Shown here: positions 9,062-17,366 of the stretch, piece after piece
Position numbering within the stretch: position 1 is the first letter of the stretch
Layout: each line of letters begins with the position of its first letter
From: Subtercola frigoramans
GTDB lineage: Bacteria; Actinomycetota; Actinomycetes; Actinomycetales; Microbacteriaceae
DNA length: 64,000 bases
NCBI RefSeq assembly: GCF_016907385.1
Contig: NZ_JAFBBU010000001.1
Coordinates: forward strand, 1,364,001-1,428,000
Direction: 5' to 3'
The notes under the pieces: generated by a model
What the model was told of the DNA's origin: nothing
What the model saw: only the letters and a program-made list of their open reading frames with translations
The model's database searches: none
Program-made: the position numbers and the translations under genes

Positions 9062-10285
9062 TCAGGATTGACGGAGCTCGGCGGCGACGGTGGCGGTGAG
9101 GGCGGCAGCGAAGTTTCCGCGCGGAGCGACCGTGATGTCTGGGAGGCCCTGCCAGCGGGCCGTCTCGCGCAGTGTCGCTGCGATGCGCGCGGGCGCGTCG
9201 GCGGGCGGGTGCGGTTCTGCCCAGGCAGCCTGCACGCGGAGCACACCGGCCTGGCGGTCGTTCTTGAGGTCGAGCCTGCCCACGATGCGGTCGTCGAGCA
9301 CGATCGGCATAACGTAGTAACCGAAGACCCGTTTCGGTTCGGGGGTGTAGATCTCGATGCGGTAGTGAAAGTCGAAGAGCCGCTCGGCGCGGGGGCGAAA
9401 CCACACGACGGGGTCGAAGGGGGTGAGGAGGGCAGCCGCGGTGATGCGCCGGGGGAGGCGCGCGTCGCGGTGGAGCCAGGCCGGTTTGCCCCAGCCGTCG
9501 ACCGAGACCGGTAGGAGCTCGCCGGAGTCTTCGAGCCCGCGGATGGCGGGCAGGGCATCCGCCGTCTTCAACCGGAAGTAGTCGGCGAGGTCGGCCAGGG
9601 TGCCGATGCCGTGTGCCCTGGCCGAGAGGGAGACCAGTTCGCGGATCGCGTCGGGCCGGCTGATTTCAGCGTCTCGGATCTCGAGGGGCAGCACCTGTTC
9701 TGGCAACCCGTAGTTGCGCTCGAAGCGGGTCCTCCCTGCAGCGACCACGTCGCCCCAGCGGAACAGGGTTTCAAGCCCCACCTTCACATCGGACCAGCCC
9801 CACCAGGGGCCGTTGCGGCGGTTGGACTCGTGCTCGATCGCGCTTGCCGGCTGGGGGCCCTTCTCGGCGAGCTCGGCCAGGAGCCAGGAGATCATCTTCG
9901 GGTTCGCATTCGCCCACGAGTCGGCGTCTGCGATGCTCTTTGCGCGAAAGTCGTGCATGCGCCAGGTCAGCAGCGGCAGCGTCGTGACGGGGATGAACGA
10001 CGCCTCGTGGGCCCAGTACTCGATCATTCGCGGGCCGGAGGTCAGGCGGTCGAGCTCGGTCTTGTCGTAGACCCCGAGTCTGGAGAAGGCGGGCAGGTAG
10101 TGACTTCGCTCGAAGACGTTCACGGAGTCGATCTGCAGGAGGCCGAGTTTCGAGACCAGCGGGGCCAACCGGCGAAGGCCTGGCGCAGTGGCCGGCACGC
10201 TGTTCGCTGCCCGAACGGGCTCACCGAACCCCTGGGCCGCGAGGGCGATACGCCGCGCGAGGGGCGCTGAGACTGTCGTTACCAC
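9062..10285 (-). CDS. YcaQ/AlkX-type winged-helix DNA glycosylase
   Basis: A 407-residue protein of the HTH_42 family, which unhooks DNA interstrand crosslinks and excises bulky alkylated bases. Tandem winged-helix regions are followed by a beta-rich C-terminal domain. The catalytic Q-x-D motif is visible as LLQIDSVNVFERSHY about 45 residues in; QxD marks the AlkX/YcaQ branch as opposed to the QxQ AlkZ branch. The C-terminal half holds the FDPVVWFRPRAERLFDF and YYVMPIVLDDRIVGRLDLK blocks characteristic of the family. The GTG is 6 nt from a TAGGCT hexamer, so it is probably leaderless. It converges with htpX. Confidence 0.88.
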   Translation of the reverse strand: MVTTVSAPLARRIALAAQGFGEPVRAANSVPATAPGLRRLAPLVSKLGLLQIDSVNVFERSHYLPAFSRLGVYDKTELDRLTSGPRMIEYWAHEASFIPVTTLPLLTWRMHDFRAKSIADADSWANANPKMISWLLAELAEKGPQPASAIEHESNRRNGPWWGWSDVKVGLETLFRWGDVVAAGRTRFERNYGLPEQVLPLEIRDAEISRPDAIRELVSLSARAHGIGTLADLADYFRLKTADALPAIRGLEDSGELLPVSVDGWGKPAWLHRDARLPRRITAAALLTPFDPVVWFRPRAERLFDFHYRIEIYTPEPKRVFGYYVMPIVLDDRIVGRLDLKNDRQAGVLRVQAAWAEPHPPADAPARIAATLRETARWQGLPDITVAPRGNFAAALTATVAAELRQS

Positions 10286-10291
10286 TCTGCG

Positions 10292-10297
10292 AGCCTA
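10292..10297 (-). promoter_or_regulatory. -10 element (TAGGCT) of the leaderless glycosylase gene
   Basis: Read on the minus strand, TAGGCT is followed by 6 nt and the GTG start. Confidence 0.45.
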
Positions 10298-10365
10298 GCC
10301 GCCACCCCTGACGCCGCAGCGGGGCCTGTGGGGTGGTGCCACGGGGAGAGTGCAGTGCCGCTGTC

Positions 10366-10371
10366 TAGAAT
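10366..10371 (+). promoter_or_regulatory. -10 element (TAGAAT) of leaderless AI-2E family gene
   Basis: TAGAAT is followed by 6 nt and then ATG 10378. No ribosome binding site is present. Confidence 0.55.
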
Positions 10372-10377
10372 GAAGGC

Positions 10378-11592
10378 ATGTCTAACTCTGGCGATCTGCG
10401 GCCTCGTTCTGGTTTCTTCGTGAGAAGGAGATCGTCGGTGCGGCGCACGGGTCAGAGCTCCGAATCGTCACTGGCACCGCTGGCACAGGTGGCCACGTCT
10501 GTCGCCTCAACCAGCGGATCGGTTCCGCCCGGAATGCAGATCGCGGGCGCCTGGGCGTGGCGGATTCTCGTCATCGCCGGTGCTCTCGCTGTGCTTCTGT
10601 ACGTTGTCGCGCAGTTCAGTCTGGTGGTCATCCCGTTGCTGGTTGCGGTCATCCTCTCGGCGCTATTGGTGCCGTTCAAGAACTTTCTCGTGCGGCACGG
10701 GTGGCCCAAGTGGCTCGCCATCGTCGTGCCGCTGCTCACGGTGTTCATCGTTATCGGAGCGCTTGCGTTTCTAGTGGCCACGCAGATCTCTTCCGGGTAC
10801 GGTGATCTCAAGACGCAGAGCACGGCGTCGTACGATGCGTTCCTCGACTGGCTGAAGCACGGACCGTTGCAGCTCTCTGACGACCAGATCAGTGGTTACG
10901 TCGGCCAGGCCTGGGCTGCGCTGCAAGCAGACAGCTCTGCCCTCGTCAGTGGGGCACTGAGTCTCGGAACGACTGTCGGCCACGTGCTGACCGGAGTACT
11001 GCTGGTGTTGTTCTCGACGATCTTCATTCTCATCGACGGCGCCGGCATCTGGAACTGGCTCGTCAGGGTCTTTCCGAAGCGGGCCAGGGCCGCGGTCGAC
11101 GGCGCCGGCAAGTCGGGCTGGAACACCCTCCGGAGCTTCATCAGGGTGCAGATCCTCGTGGCATTCGTCGATGCCGTCGGCATCGGTCTCGGCGCGCTGA
11201 TCCTCCAGGTTCCTTTGGCCATCCCCATCGCCGTCCTGGTCTTCCTCGGTTCGTTCATTCCTGTGGTCGGTGCGGTGCTGACGGGGGCCCTGGCCGTGTT
11301 CATCGCCCTCATCTACAACGGCTGGGTCGTGGCTCTCATCATGCTGGGCGTGTTGCTGCTGGTGCAGCAGATCGAGGGACACGTGCTCCAGCCGCTCGTC
11401 ATGGGCACCGCGGTCAAGGTCCACCCGCTGGCCGTCGTGCTCGCGGTCGCCGGGGGAAGTATTATCGCTGGTATCCCCGGTGCCTTCTTTGCTGTGCCGT
11501 TCATCGCCGTTCTGAACGTGATGATCAAGTACATAGCAAGCGGCCTCTGGCGAGAAAAACCCGAACCGAGAGAACCGATACCCGATGCCTGA
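10378..11592 (+). CDS. AI-2E family transporter
   Basis: A 404-residue membrane protein. A basic cytoplasmic N-terminus of about 55 residues precedes paired hydrophobic helices, a soluble alpha-helical middle loop, and the C-terminal helices with the family block VGAVLTGALAVFIALIYNGW and QQIEGHVLQPLVMG. Family members include TqsA and YdiK, trimeric exporters of small signals or solutes; the true substrate is unknown for most. It overlaps ilvA by 8 nt, so the two are translated from one message. Confidence 0.9.
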   Translation: MSNSGDLRPRSGFFVRRRSSVRRTGQSSESSLAPLAQVATSVASTSGSVPPGMQIAGAWAWRILVIAGALAVLLYVVAQFSLVVIPLLVAVILSALLVPFKNFLVRHGWPKWLAIVVPLLTVFIVIGALAFLVATQISSGYGDLKTQSTASYDAFLDWLKHGPLQLSDDQISGYVGQAWAALQADSSALVSGALSLGTTVGHVLTGVLLVLFSTIFILIDGAGIWNWLVRVFPKRARAAVDGAGKSGWNTLRSFIRVQILVAFVDAVGIGLGALILQVPLAIPIAVLVFLGSFIPVVGAVLTGALAVFIALIYNGWVVALIMLGVLLLVQQIEGHVLQPLVMGTAVKVHPLAVVLAVAGGSIIAGIPGAFFAVPFIAVLNVMIKYIASGLWREKPEPREPIPDA

Positions 11593-12838
11593 AACCACAG
11601 CCCCGGCAGTTCGAGCCATACCTCCCCTGGCCGACATCGAGGCTGCGCGTACCGTGGTGGCCCGAGTGGCCCAACCCACCCCGATGGAGACGTCGCGGTT
11701 CCTGGCCGAGGTGCTCGGCTCCGATGTTCTTCTGAAGCTCGAGAACCTGCAGCGCACGGGCTCGTACAAGATCCGTGGTGCGTACTACCGGATGTCTCGC
11801 CTGAGCGACGAGGAGAAGTCCAGGGGAGTGGTCGCTGCCTCCGCCGGGAACCACGCCCAGGGTGTTGCCTTCGCGGCGAGAGAGCTGGGTATCAAGGCGA
11901 CGATCTTCATGCCGCTCGGCGTCGCTCTGCCGAAGCTCCAGGCAACGCGCGACTACGGGGCCGACGTGCTGCTGCGCGGCTCGACCGTGGAGGAGCCACT
12001 GCAGGCGGCGGCCGAGTATGCCGCGGCGACAGGGGCCGTGCTGATACCTCCGTTCGATCATCCGGATGTCATCACAGGTCAGGGCACCCTCGGGCTCGAG
12101 ATCTTCGACCAGGCACCCGACCTCGACACGATCATCGTGCCGATCGGTGGTGGTGGGCTGATCTCCGGTGTCGCCAGCGCGCTCAAGCAGCGTGCGGCAC
12201 TCGAGGGTCGCAGCATCCGGGTGATCGGTGTGCAGGCGGCGAATGCTGCCGCGTACCCCGTCTCGTTGGCCAATGGCGTCGTGACCGAGATCCGCACCTC
12301 GGCGACGATCGCCGACGGGATCGCCGTCGCCAAGCCGGGCCTTCTGAACTTCGAGATCATCCGTGAGCTCGTCGACGAGGTCGTCACCGTGAGCGAGGCC
12401 GACATTGCCAGGGCCATTCTTGTTCTGCTCGAGCGCGCGAAGCTTGTGGTGGAGCCGGCCGGTGCGGTGGGCGTAGCTGCCATACTCGCCGGGGAGGTCA
12501 CCGGCACGGGCAAGACGGTCGTCATTCTGTCGGGTGGGAACATCGACCCCTTGCTCATGCAGAGGGTCATCAGTCATGGCCTGGCCGCGTCGGACCGGTA
12601 CCTCAAGCTGAAGATCATGCTGCCTGACCGCCCGGGTCAACTCGCCCGCACGGCCGAGATCGTCGCCGAAGCGAATGCGAACGTCATCGAGGTCTTGCAC
12701 ACCAGGCACGGCCGCGGGCTGCAGCTCAGCCAGGTCGAACTCGAACTCAGCGTCGAGACGCGTGGCCCCGAGCATCGGGCCCAGGTCGTGCAGAAGCTCC
12801 GCGACGCGGGCTACGACCCGCGCCTCGACACGGACTGA
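11585..12838 (+). CDS. ilvA: Threonine ammonia-lyase with ACT domain
   Basis: A 417-residue fold-II PLP enzyme converting threonine to 2-oxobutanoate and ammonia, the entry to isoleucine synthesis or threonine catabolism. The PLP lysine lies in GSYKIRGAY (about residue 62) and the phosphate-binding loop is VPIGGGGLISG. A single C-terminal ACT-like domain (about residues 340-417, starting LKIMLPDRPGQLA) makes it the short form, as in many actinobacteria. The ATG lies inside the end of the AI-2E gene. Confidence 0.93.
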   Translation: MPETTAPAVRAIPPLADIEAARTVVARVAQPTPMETSRFLAEVLGSDVLLKLENLQRTGSYKIRGAYYRMSRLSDEEKSRGVVAASAGNHAQGVAFAARELGIKATIFMPLGVALPKLQATRDYGADVLLRGSTVEEPLQAAAEYAAATGAVLIPPFDHPDVITGQGTLGLEIFDQAPDLDTIIVPIGGGGLISGVASALKQRAALEGRSIRVIGVQAANAAAYPVSLANGVVTEIRTSATIADGIAVAKPGLLNFEIIRELVDEVVTVSEADIARAILVLLERAKLVVEPAGAVGVAAILAGEVTGTGKTVVILSGGNIDPLLMQRVISHGLAASDRYLKLKIMLPDRPGQLARTAEIVAEANANVIEVLHTRHGRGLQLSQVELELSVETRGPEHRAQVVQKLRDAGYDPRLDTD

Positions 12839-12854
12839 CCCGCCACGGCTCACC

Positions 12855-12942
12855 GCTGGTTGAGTAGGCCCGCGGAGGGGGCCGTATCGAAACCGGTCTG
12901 CGTGGGGGTTTCGATACGCCCCTGCGGAGCTAGTCAACCAGC
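12855..12942. repeat. Long imperfect palindrome between ilvA and greA
   Basis: The left arm begins GCTGGTTGAGTAG and ends GTATCGAAACC. The right arm begins GGTTTCGATACG and ends TAGTCAACCAGC. The arms are about 36-40 nt and pair over nearly their whole length around a 12-nt loop. It lies between convergent genes and could act as a bidirectional terminator. From memory this palindrome type is dispersed through Microbacteriaceae genomes, so it is probably a repetitive extragenic element. Confidence 0.7.
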
Positions 12943-12966
12943 GTTGCGAGCGTGGTCGGAGTTGGT

Positions 12967-13455
12967 TCAGCCGGTGTAGTTCTCGACCGCAGTGACCTTC
13001 ACGGTGATGGCACGGCCGTTCGGGGCCTCGTACGTCGTGGAATCGCCGACAGCGAGGCCCATGATCGCGGTGCCGAGCGGGCTCTTCTCCGAGTAGACGT
13101 CGAGGTCTGACTGGCCGGCGATCTCGCGGCTGCCGAGCAGGAACACGCTCTCGTCGCCGGCGATGATCGCGGTGATGACGGTACCGGGCACGACGACGCC
13201 GTGGCTCTCCGGCGCTGCGCTCACCTGAGCGGTCTTCAGCAGGTTCGTCAGAAAGCGGATTCGCGCCTCCTGCTTGCCCTGCTCGTCTTTCGCGGCGTGG
13301 TAGCCGCTGTTCTCCTTCAGGTCGCCCTCTTCGCGGGCGGACTGGATCTTGTCGGTGATCTCCTGGCGACCCGTCGTCGAGGCGTATTCGAGCTCGTTCG
13401 CAAGACGGTCGTAGGCTTCCTGCGTGAGCCAGCTGACCTGGGTCTCATCGGCCAT
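12967..13455 (-). CDS. greA: Transcription elongation factor GreA
   Basis: A 162-residue protein. The N-terminal coiled coil has the acidic tip motif REEGDLKENSGYHAAK, which reaches through the RNA polymerase secondary channel to stimulate cleavage of backtracked RNA. The C-terminal domain is FKBP-like and ends with PNGRAITVKVTAVENY. GGGAG lies upstream of the ATG. The neighbours DUF4307 and mca match the mycobacterial order Rv1080c-Rv1082. Confidence 0.95.
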   Translation of the reverse strand: MADETQVSWLTQEAYDRLANELEYASTTGRQEITDKIQSAREEGDLKENSGYHAAKDEQGKQEARIRFLTNLLKTAQVSAAPESHGVVVPGTVITAIIAGDESVFLLGSREIAGQSDLDVYSEKSPLGTAIMGLAVGDSTTYEAPNGRAITVKVTAVENYTG

Positions 13456-13594
13456 GGGAACTCCCTTGTTTGGGGCGTGGCTTCGACCGTGGTTCCGTCT
13501 GTGGTTCCCGGTCAGAAGCGTGGATTCGACGTTTCGTGTTGTGGTGCTTCGAGCAGGCCGGGCCTCGTCATCGTGCCCGGGTGAAGAGAAGATT

Positions 13595-14194
13595 CTATGT
13601 CAGCCAACAACTGTCGACCAAACCGGTGACTGCGCCCTCGGTGGTCAATACAGTAGTGGTGATCTGCTCGTCGCGTTGCTTCGACGCGGGCACATCGACG
13701 AGTTTCCACCCGACGACCGCGTGTGCCTCATTCTGGGCCTCGACGGCGCAGGTCACCGCCGCACCCGGATCGCGCCCGACGACGAACGTCACGTCGACGC
13801 GCCGATCATCCACGACGGTGTGCGCCTTGTCCTGTGTGTTCACTGTGGATCGCGCTCCATCGAGCCCGGCCCAGACCACCCAGGAGCCGATCACCACCAC
13901 CACGGCTGCCCCGAAGGCGAGGGCGATGATCCGGCCCGTGCGTCTCGCCGTCGGCGTGCTCCCGTAGCGTTCTGCGCGGGTGTCCGACGCGGGCGCGCGC
14001 GTCGACGACGGGGCCAGGGCTTCTGATGAGGCGGCAAATGGCCCGTCTTCGCTCAGTTCGTCTTCGCTCACCGGTGTATCGGGGTCTTCCTGTTCGAAAC
14101 GGGGAGCTGCGAACGAACGATTAGTCTGGGTCAGTGCAGAACTTCTGCGCTCCGACCGAATCCAGCCCAACCCATTTCGCGCAACCTCTATCAC
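13595..14194 (-). CDS. DUF4307 domain-containing membrane protein
   Basis: The C-terminal 115 residues are clear. A Thr/Arg-rich stretch precedes one transmembrane helix (IIALAFGAAVVVVIGSWVVW), then an extracytoplasmic beta-rich domain with two Cys (VTCAVEAQNEAHAVVGWK and VDSCWLT), as in DUF4307 proteins next to greA and mca in actinobacteria. The start is uncertain. GTG 14194 is the first in-frame candidate that does not run into mca, and no good ATG or ribosome binding site follows. The acidic N-terminal stretch looks disordered. The function is unknown. Confidence 0.7.
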   Translation of the reverse strand: MIEVARNGLGWIRSERRSSALTQTNRSFAAPRFEQEDPDTPVSEDELSEDGPFAASSEALAPSSTRAPASDTRAERYGSTPTARRTGRIIALAFGAAVVVVIGSWVVWAGLDGARSTVNTQDKAHTVVDDRRVDVTFVVGRDPGAAVTCAVEAQNEAHAVVGWKLVDVPASKQRDEQITTTVLTTEGAVTGLVDSCWLT

Positions 14195-14228
14195 TAGGGT
14201 AGTTCGCTCAGCTGAGGAGTTGAAACAC

Positions 14229-15119
14229 GTGGCCCTTCGCCTCATGGCCGTGCACGCCCATCCCGATGACGAATCGAGCAAGGGTGCGGCAACGTATGCC
14301 TACTACCTGAACCGCGGCGCCGAGGTCATGGTGGTCAGCTGCACGAGCGGCGAGCGCGGCAGCATTCTCAACGAGCAGCTCGAGGCACGCTCGTGGGCCG
14401 AACGCGACATCGCTGGCCTTCGCCGCCACGAGATGCAGGCCGCACAGGCCGCGATCGGGTTCCAGCACCGCTGGCTCGGTTACGCCGACTCCGGCCTCCC
14501 CGACGAGGGCGACCCACTGCCCGCGAACGCCTTTGCGGCAATCGACGTCGAGATCAGCGTTCTTCCGCTGGTGAAGCTCATCCGCGAGTTCCGGCCGCAC
14601 GTTCTGCTGACGTATGACGAGAACGGCGGGTATCCGCACCCCGACCACATCCGATGCCACGAGGTGTCGATGCGGGCTTACCGGGTCGCGGCCGATGGCT
14701 CACAGCATCCGGAGCTGGGCGCACCCTGGCAGGTCTCGAAGCTCTACTATGACCGCATCTTCAGCTACCAGCGCATGCAATCGATCCACACCCTGCTTGT
14801 CGAGACCGACCCCGAGAGCCCCCTGCTCGAGTCCTTCACGCAGATGAGGCGATGGATGACCGAGAGCCCGTACCTCGCAACCACCAGGGTGCCCGCGGGT
14901 GAGTACTTCGAGGTTCGCGACGAGGCCCTGCTGGCCCACGCGAGCCAGGTGCCGCCCGACAGTGCTTTCTTCTTCTGGCCGATCGACCTGCAGCAGAAGG
15001 CCTGGCCCACCGAGGACTACCAGCTGGTCGACTCGAAGGTGGCCGTGCCCGCGGGTGCGGAGGAGTACGAGTCCGACCTCTTCGCCGGGATCGTCGAAAC
15101 GGGTGGGGCTTCCGAGTGA
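14229..15119 (+). CDS. mca: Mycothiol S-conjugate amidase
   Basis: A 296-residue zinc amidase of the LmbE/PIG-L family. It cleaves mycothiol S-conjugates to release a mercapturic acid for export, i.e. detoxification of alkylating agents and antibiotics. The zinc ligands are visible in HAHPDDES near the N-terminus and in YPHPDHIRCH; the GERGS loop is also typical. GAGGAG 10 nt upstream supports GTG 14229, which removes an implausible N-terminal extension. Mca rather than MshB is indicated by length and by synteny with Rv1082. It implies mycothiol is the main thiol in this organism. Confidence 0.93.
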   Translation: MALRLMAVHAHPDDESSKGAATYAYYLNRGAEVMVVSCTSGERGSILNEQLEARSWAERDIAGLRRHEMQAAQAAIGFQHRWLGYADSGLPDEGDPLPANAFAAIDVEISVLPLVKLIREFRPHVLLTYDENGGYPHPDHIRCHEVSMRAYRVAADGSQHPELGAPWQVSKLYYDRIFSYQRMQSIHTLLVETDPESPLLESFTQMRRWMTESPYLATTRVPAGEYFEVRDEALLAHASQVPPDSAFFFWPIDLQQKAWPTEDYQLVDSKVAVPAGAEEYESDLFAGIVETGGASE

Positions 15120-15433
15120 CGCACATCGGTCTCGCGCTGCTGGGGTTTCTGGCAGACGACAGCACGCCCTCGCCCAGCCCCACGTTCAACCCCGACACGG
15201 TGACGCCCGGCACGATCGGGTTCGTGATCACCCTTTTCGTGGCGGTCGGCGCCGTACTTCTCATCATCGACATGGTCCGGCGCATCCGGCGCGTCAATCT
15301 CAAACAGCAGGTGAAGGAGAAGCTCGACGCCGAAGAGGCGGCCGCAGCCGCAGGAGCCCAGCGCAAGGGCAAGGGCGGTGGCAGGAACGGCAGCACGGGC
15401 GGTGGCTCCCTGCCCGGCCCGAAGAAGGGTTAG
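15116..15433 (+). CDS. Small membrane protein downstream of mca
   Basis: A 105-residue protein with a short N-terminal segment, one transmembrane helix (IGFVITLFVAVGAVLLIIDMV), then a basic, coiled, Gly/Lys-rich cytoplasmic tail. The GTG start overlaps the mca stop by 4 nt, so the two are translationally coupled. It occupies the place of Rv1083 in M. tuberculosis. The function is unknown; it may anchor or modulate Mca. Confidence 0.8.
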   Translation: MTHIGLALLGFLADDSTPSPSPTFNPDTVTPGTIGFVITLFVAVGAVLLIIDMVRRIRRVNLKQQVKEKLDAEEAAAAAGAQRKGKGGGRNGSTGGGSLPGPKKG

Positions 15434-15445
15434 ACCCGTCTGACT

Positions 15446-15489
15446 CTGGCTCTCAGGGTTCTAGGCTCTGGCTTTCAGGGTTCTAGGCG
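15446..15489. repeat. 22-bp tandem duplication
   Basis: Two near-identical copies, each starting CTGGCT and containing CAGGGTTCTAGG. The second runs over the stop codon of the hemolysin III gene, in the space between two convergent genes. Confidence 0.6.
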
Positions 15490-16280
15490 TTGTACGGCGG
15501 GTTCACCGCGATGAGCAGGATGGCCACCCAGTGGCAGGCGAACGCGACCAGTGTCAGCGCGTGGAAGATCTCGTGGAAACCGAAGACTCCCGGCACCGGG
15601 TTGGGGCGCTTGAATCCGTAGATCACGGCGCCGATGGTGTAGCTCAGGCCGCCGACCAGCACGAGGATCATCGTCGCAGGGTTGGCGGCATAGATCTGGC
15701 CGGTGAAGAACAGGGCAGAGCCCCCCATGAGCACGTACAGCGGCGTGTAGAGCCAGCGCGGGGCGTCGATCCAGAACACGCGGAACCCGATGCCCAGCAC
15801 GGCCGCCACCCAGATCAGCACGAGTAGCAGCGTGCCCTGGGCCGTCGGGAGAGCGAGTGCCGCGATCGGCGTGTAGGTGCCGGCGATCAACAGGAAGATG
15901 TTCGCGTGGTCGATCCTCTTGAGAATCCGTTTGGTCTTCAGCTTCCAGTTGAACCGGTGGTAGAGGGCGGAGTTGCCGAAGAGCAGCAGGCTGGTGAGAG
16001 CGAAGACCGCGCTGCTGGTCTTCGCTGCCGAGCCCTGGGCCACGGTGACGAGCACAATGCCTGCCGCGATGGCGAGCGGGAAGGTGACGGCGTGGATCCA
16101 GCCCCGCCATGTCGGCTTCACCTCTGCATCGCTCGGTTGCGCAGATCCGGTGACGATGGTGGGCGCGTCGGCATCGGGATGATCGGCATCGGCTGCCTCG
16201 AGCAACGGGAGGTGGGGGATGGGAGCGCCCGGATCTTCAGCTTCGAGGTCGGCGAGCGGAGCATCCGGTTGATCTGGCAT
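15483..16280 (-). CDS. Hemolysin III / PAQR-family membrane protein
   Basis: A 265-residue protein. A 55-residue acidic, Asp/Ala/Pro-rich cytoplasmic N-terminus precedes seven hydrophobic helices. Family motifs are present: FGNSALYHRF, RIDHANIFLLIAGTYTP and HEIFHALTLVAFACHW, whose His residues form the predicted metal site. Despite the name, most members are YqfA-like membrane homeostasis proteins rather than toxins. It corresponds in position to Rv1085c. The ATG is 6 nt from TAGTCT on the minus strand, suggesting a leaderless message. Confidence 0.9.
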   Translation of the reverse strand: MPDQPDAPLADLEAEDPGAPIPHLPLLEAADADHPDADAPTIVTGSAQPSDAEVKPTWRGWIHAVTFPLAIAAGIVLVTVAQGSAAKTSSAVFALTSLLLFGNSALYHRFNWKLKTKRILKRIDHANIFLLIAGTYTPIAALALPTAQGTLLLVLIWVAAVLGIGFRVFWIDAPRWLYTPLYVLMGGSALFFTGQIYAANPATMILVLVGGLSYTIGAVIYGFKRPNPVPGVFGFHEIFHALTLVAFACHWVAILLIAVNPPYNA

Positions 16281-16286
16281 ACAGCC

Positions 16287-16292
16287 AGACTA
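16287..16292 (-). promoter_or_regulatory. -10 element (TAGTCT) of hemolysin III gene
   Basis: On the minus strand TAGTCT is followed by 6 nt and the ATG. It is divergent from the uppS promoter 46 nt away. Confidence 0.45.
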
Positions 16293-16338
16293 TCGGGGTG
16301 CCCTGAGGGCCCCGCTGGGAGTTTGTCTCCGCTGACGG

Positions 16339-16344
16339 TAGCGT
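16339..16344 (+). promoter_or_regulatory. -10 element (TAGCGT) of leaderless prenyl synthase gene
   Basis: TAGCGT is followed by 6 nt and GTG 16351, with no ribosome binding site. Confidence 0.5.
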
Positions 16345-16350
16345 AGCCTC

Positions 16351-17136
16351 GTGCGAAACAGGCAGAACTCCCCGGGTCGTGGGCTGCTCTACGGGCTCTA
16401 CCAGAAGCGGCTTCGACGCGAACTCGACGAGGGAGAACTACCGCACCACGTCGCCATGATCATCGATGGCAACCGGCGGTGGGCCAAGCAGAATTTTCTC
16501 GCCACGGCCGCGCATGGGCATCGGGCAGGGGCAGCGAAGGTCGTCGAGTTCCTGGAATGGTGTGACGACCTCGGTATCTCGGTTGCCACGCTGTACCTGC
16601 TTTCGACCGACAATCTGAAGAGTCGCAGCGAAGAGGAACTCAGCGAGTTGATCGAGATCATCGCGCAACTCGCGGATGAGCTGTCGGACTACCGTGACTG
16701 GCGGATCAAGCATGTCGGCAGCAACGACGGGCTGCCAGGGAGGCTCGTCGAGGCGCTCGAGAACGCCGAAACGCAGAGCTCGGGCAACACGGGGCTGCAC
16801 GTGAATCTCGCAGTGGGGTACGGGGGGCGCACGGAGATAGCGGATGCGATGCTCAGCATCATCCGAGCTCACCAGGAGGCCGGTGACAGCCTCGACGACC
16901 TGGCGGCGAACCTCGACGAAGACCTCATCGGTGCGCACCTGTACACGAGCGGCCAGCCGGACCCCGACCTGGTCATCCGAACCTCGGGCGAGCAGAGACT
17001 CAGCGACTTCATGCTCTGGCAGAGTGCACACAGCGAGTTCTACTTCATGGAGGCGTTGGGTCCCGACATCCGCCAGGTGGACTTCCTGCGGGCGCTGCGC
17101 GACTACTCGAGACGGCATCGGCGTTTCGGCGGCTGA
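16351..17136 (+). CDS. uppS: Cis-prenyl (isoprenyl) transferase, probable short-chain Z-farnesyl diphosphate synthase
   Basis: A 261-residue UppS-family enzyme. The catalytic Asp loop is MIIDGNRRWAKQ, and the C-terminal signature is DLVIRTSGEQRLSDFMLWQ with the RxxxE metal-site region. The family condenses isopentenyl diphosphate in cis. Because it sits beside hemolysin III and upstream of phoH2, it matches the M. tuberculosis Rv1086 locus, whose product makes short-chain Z,E-farnesyl diphosphate, rather than the long-chain Rv2361c. Chain length here is inferred from synteny only. GTG is used without a ribosome binding site. Confidence 0.9.
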   Translation: MRNRQNSPGRGLLYGLYQKRLRRELDEGELPHHVAMIIDGNRRWAKQNFLATAAHGHRAGAAKVVEFLEWCDDLGISVATLYLLSTDNLKSRSEEELSELIEIIAQLADELSDYRDWRIKHVGSNDGLPGRLVEALENAETQSSGNTGLHVNLAVGYGGRTEIADAMLSIIRAHQEAGDSLDDLAANLDEDLIGAHLYTSGQPDPDLVIRTSGEQRLSDFMLWQSAHSEFYFMEALGPDIRQVDFLRALRDYSRRHRRFGG

Positions 17137-17234
17137 GCTGGACTCATCCTGTCGTTCTCCCTGTAACAGAACGTTAATCTTCGAAGATGCGTGTCGTAAC
17201 CGGGCATCGGCGCCAGGGTCGTAGCGTGTAGTCA

Positions 17235-17320
17235 TCAGGTATGGCACCTGATCGAAGCGGCCACATAAGTACGTTTCGATACCAGCCGGGTCTTGAAAGA
17301 GACCAGGGGGCCGCTTCGCC
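17235..17320 (+). promoter_or_regulatory. Structured leader region upstream of phoH2
   Basis: Three nested inverted repeats lie in 86 nt: TCAGGT-N5-ACCTGA (17235-17251); CGAAGCGGCC (17253-17262) pairing perfectly with GGCCGCTTCG (17309-17318); and inside that, GGTCT-N6-AGACC (17289-17304). The phoH2 ribosome binding site follows about 40 nt later. The first palindrome could be a protein operator, and the other two could form an RNA stem. No known riboswitch class was recognised. Confidence 0.45.
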
Positions 17321-17366
17321 GGAAGAGATCCGGGCGCGAGCTTCGCCGCCCGGGGTTGGAGTACTT

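Noticed and set aside
17241..17366. N-terminal extension of PhoH2 or a PhoAT-like antitoxin frame
   Set aside because: The extension has no similarity to PIN N-termini, lies over the hairpins, and a proper ribosome binding site exists at 17358. No separate frame with antitoxin features was found.
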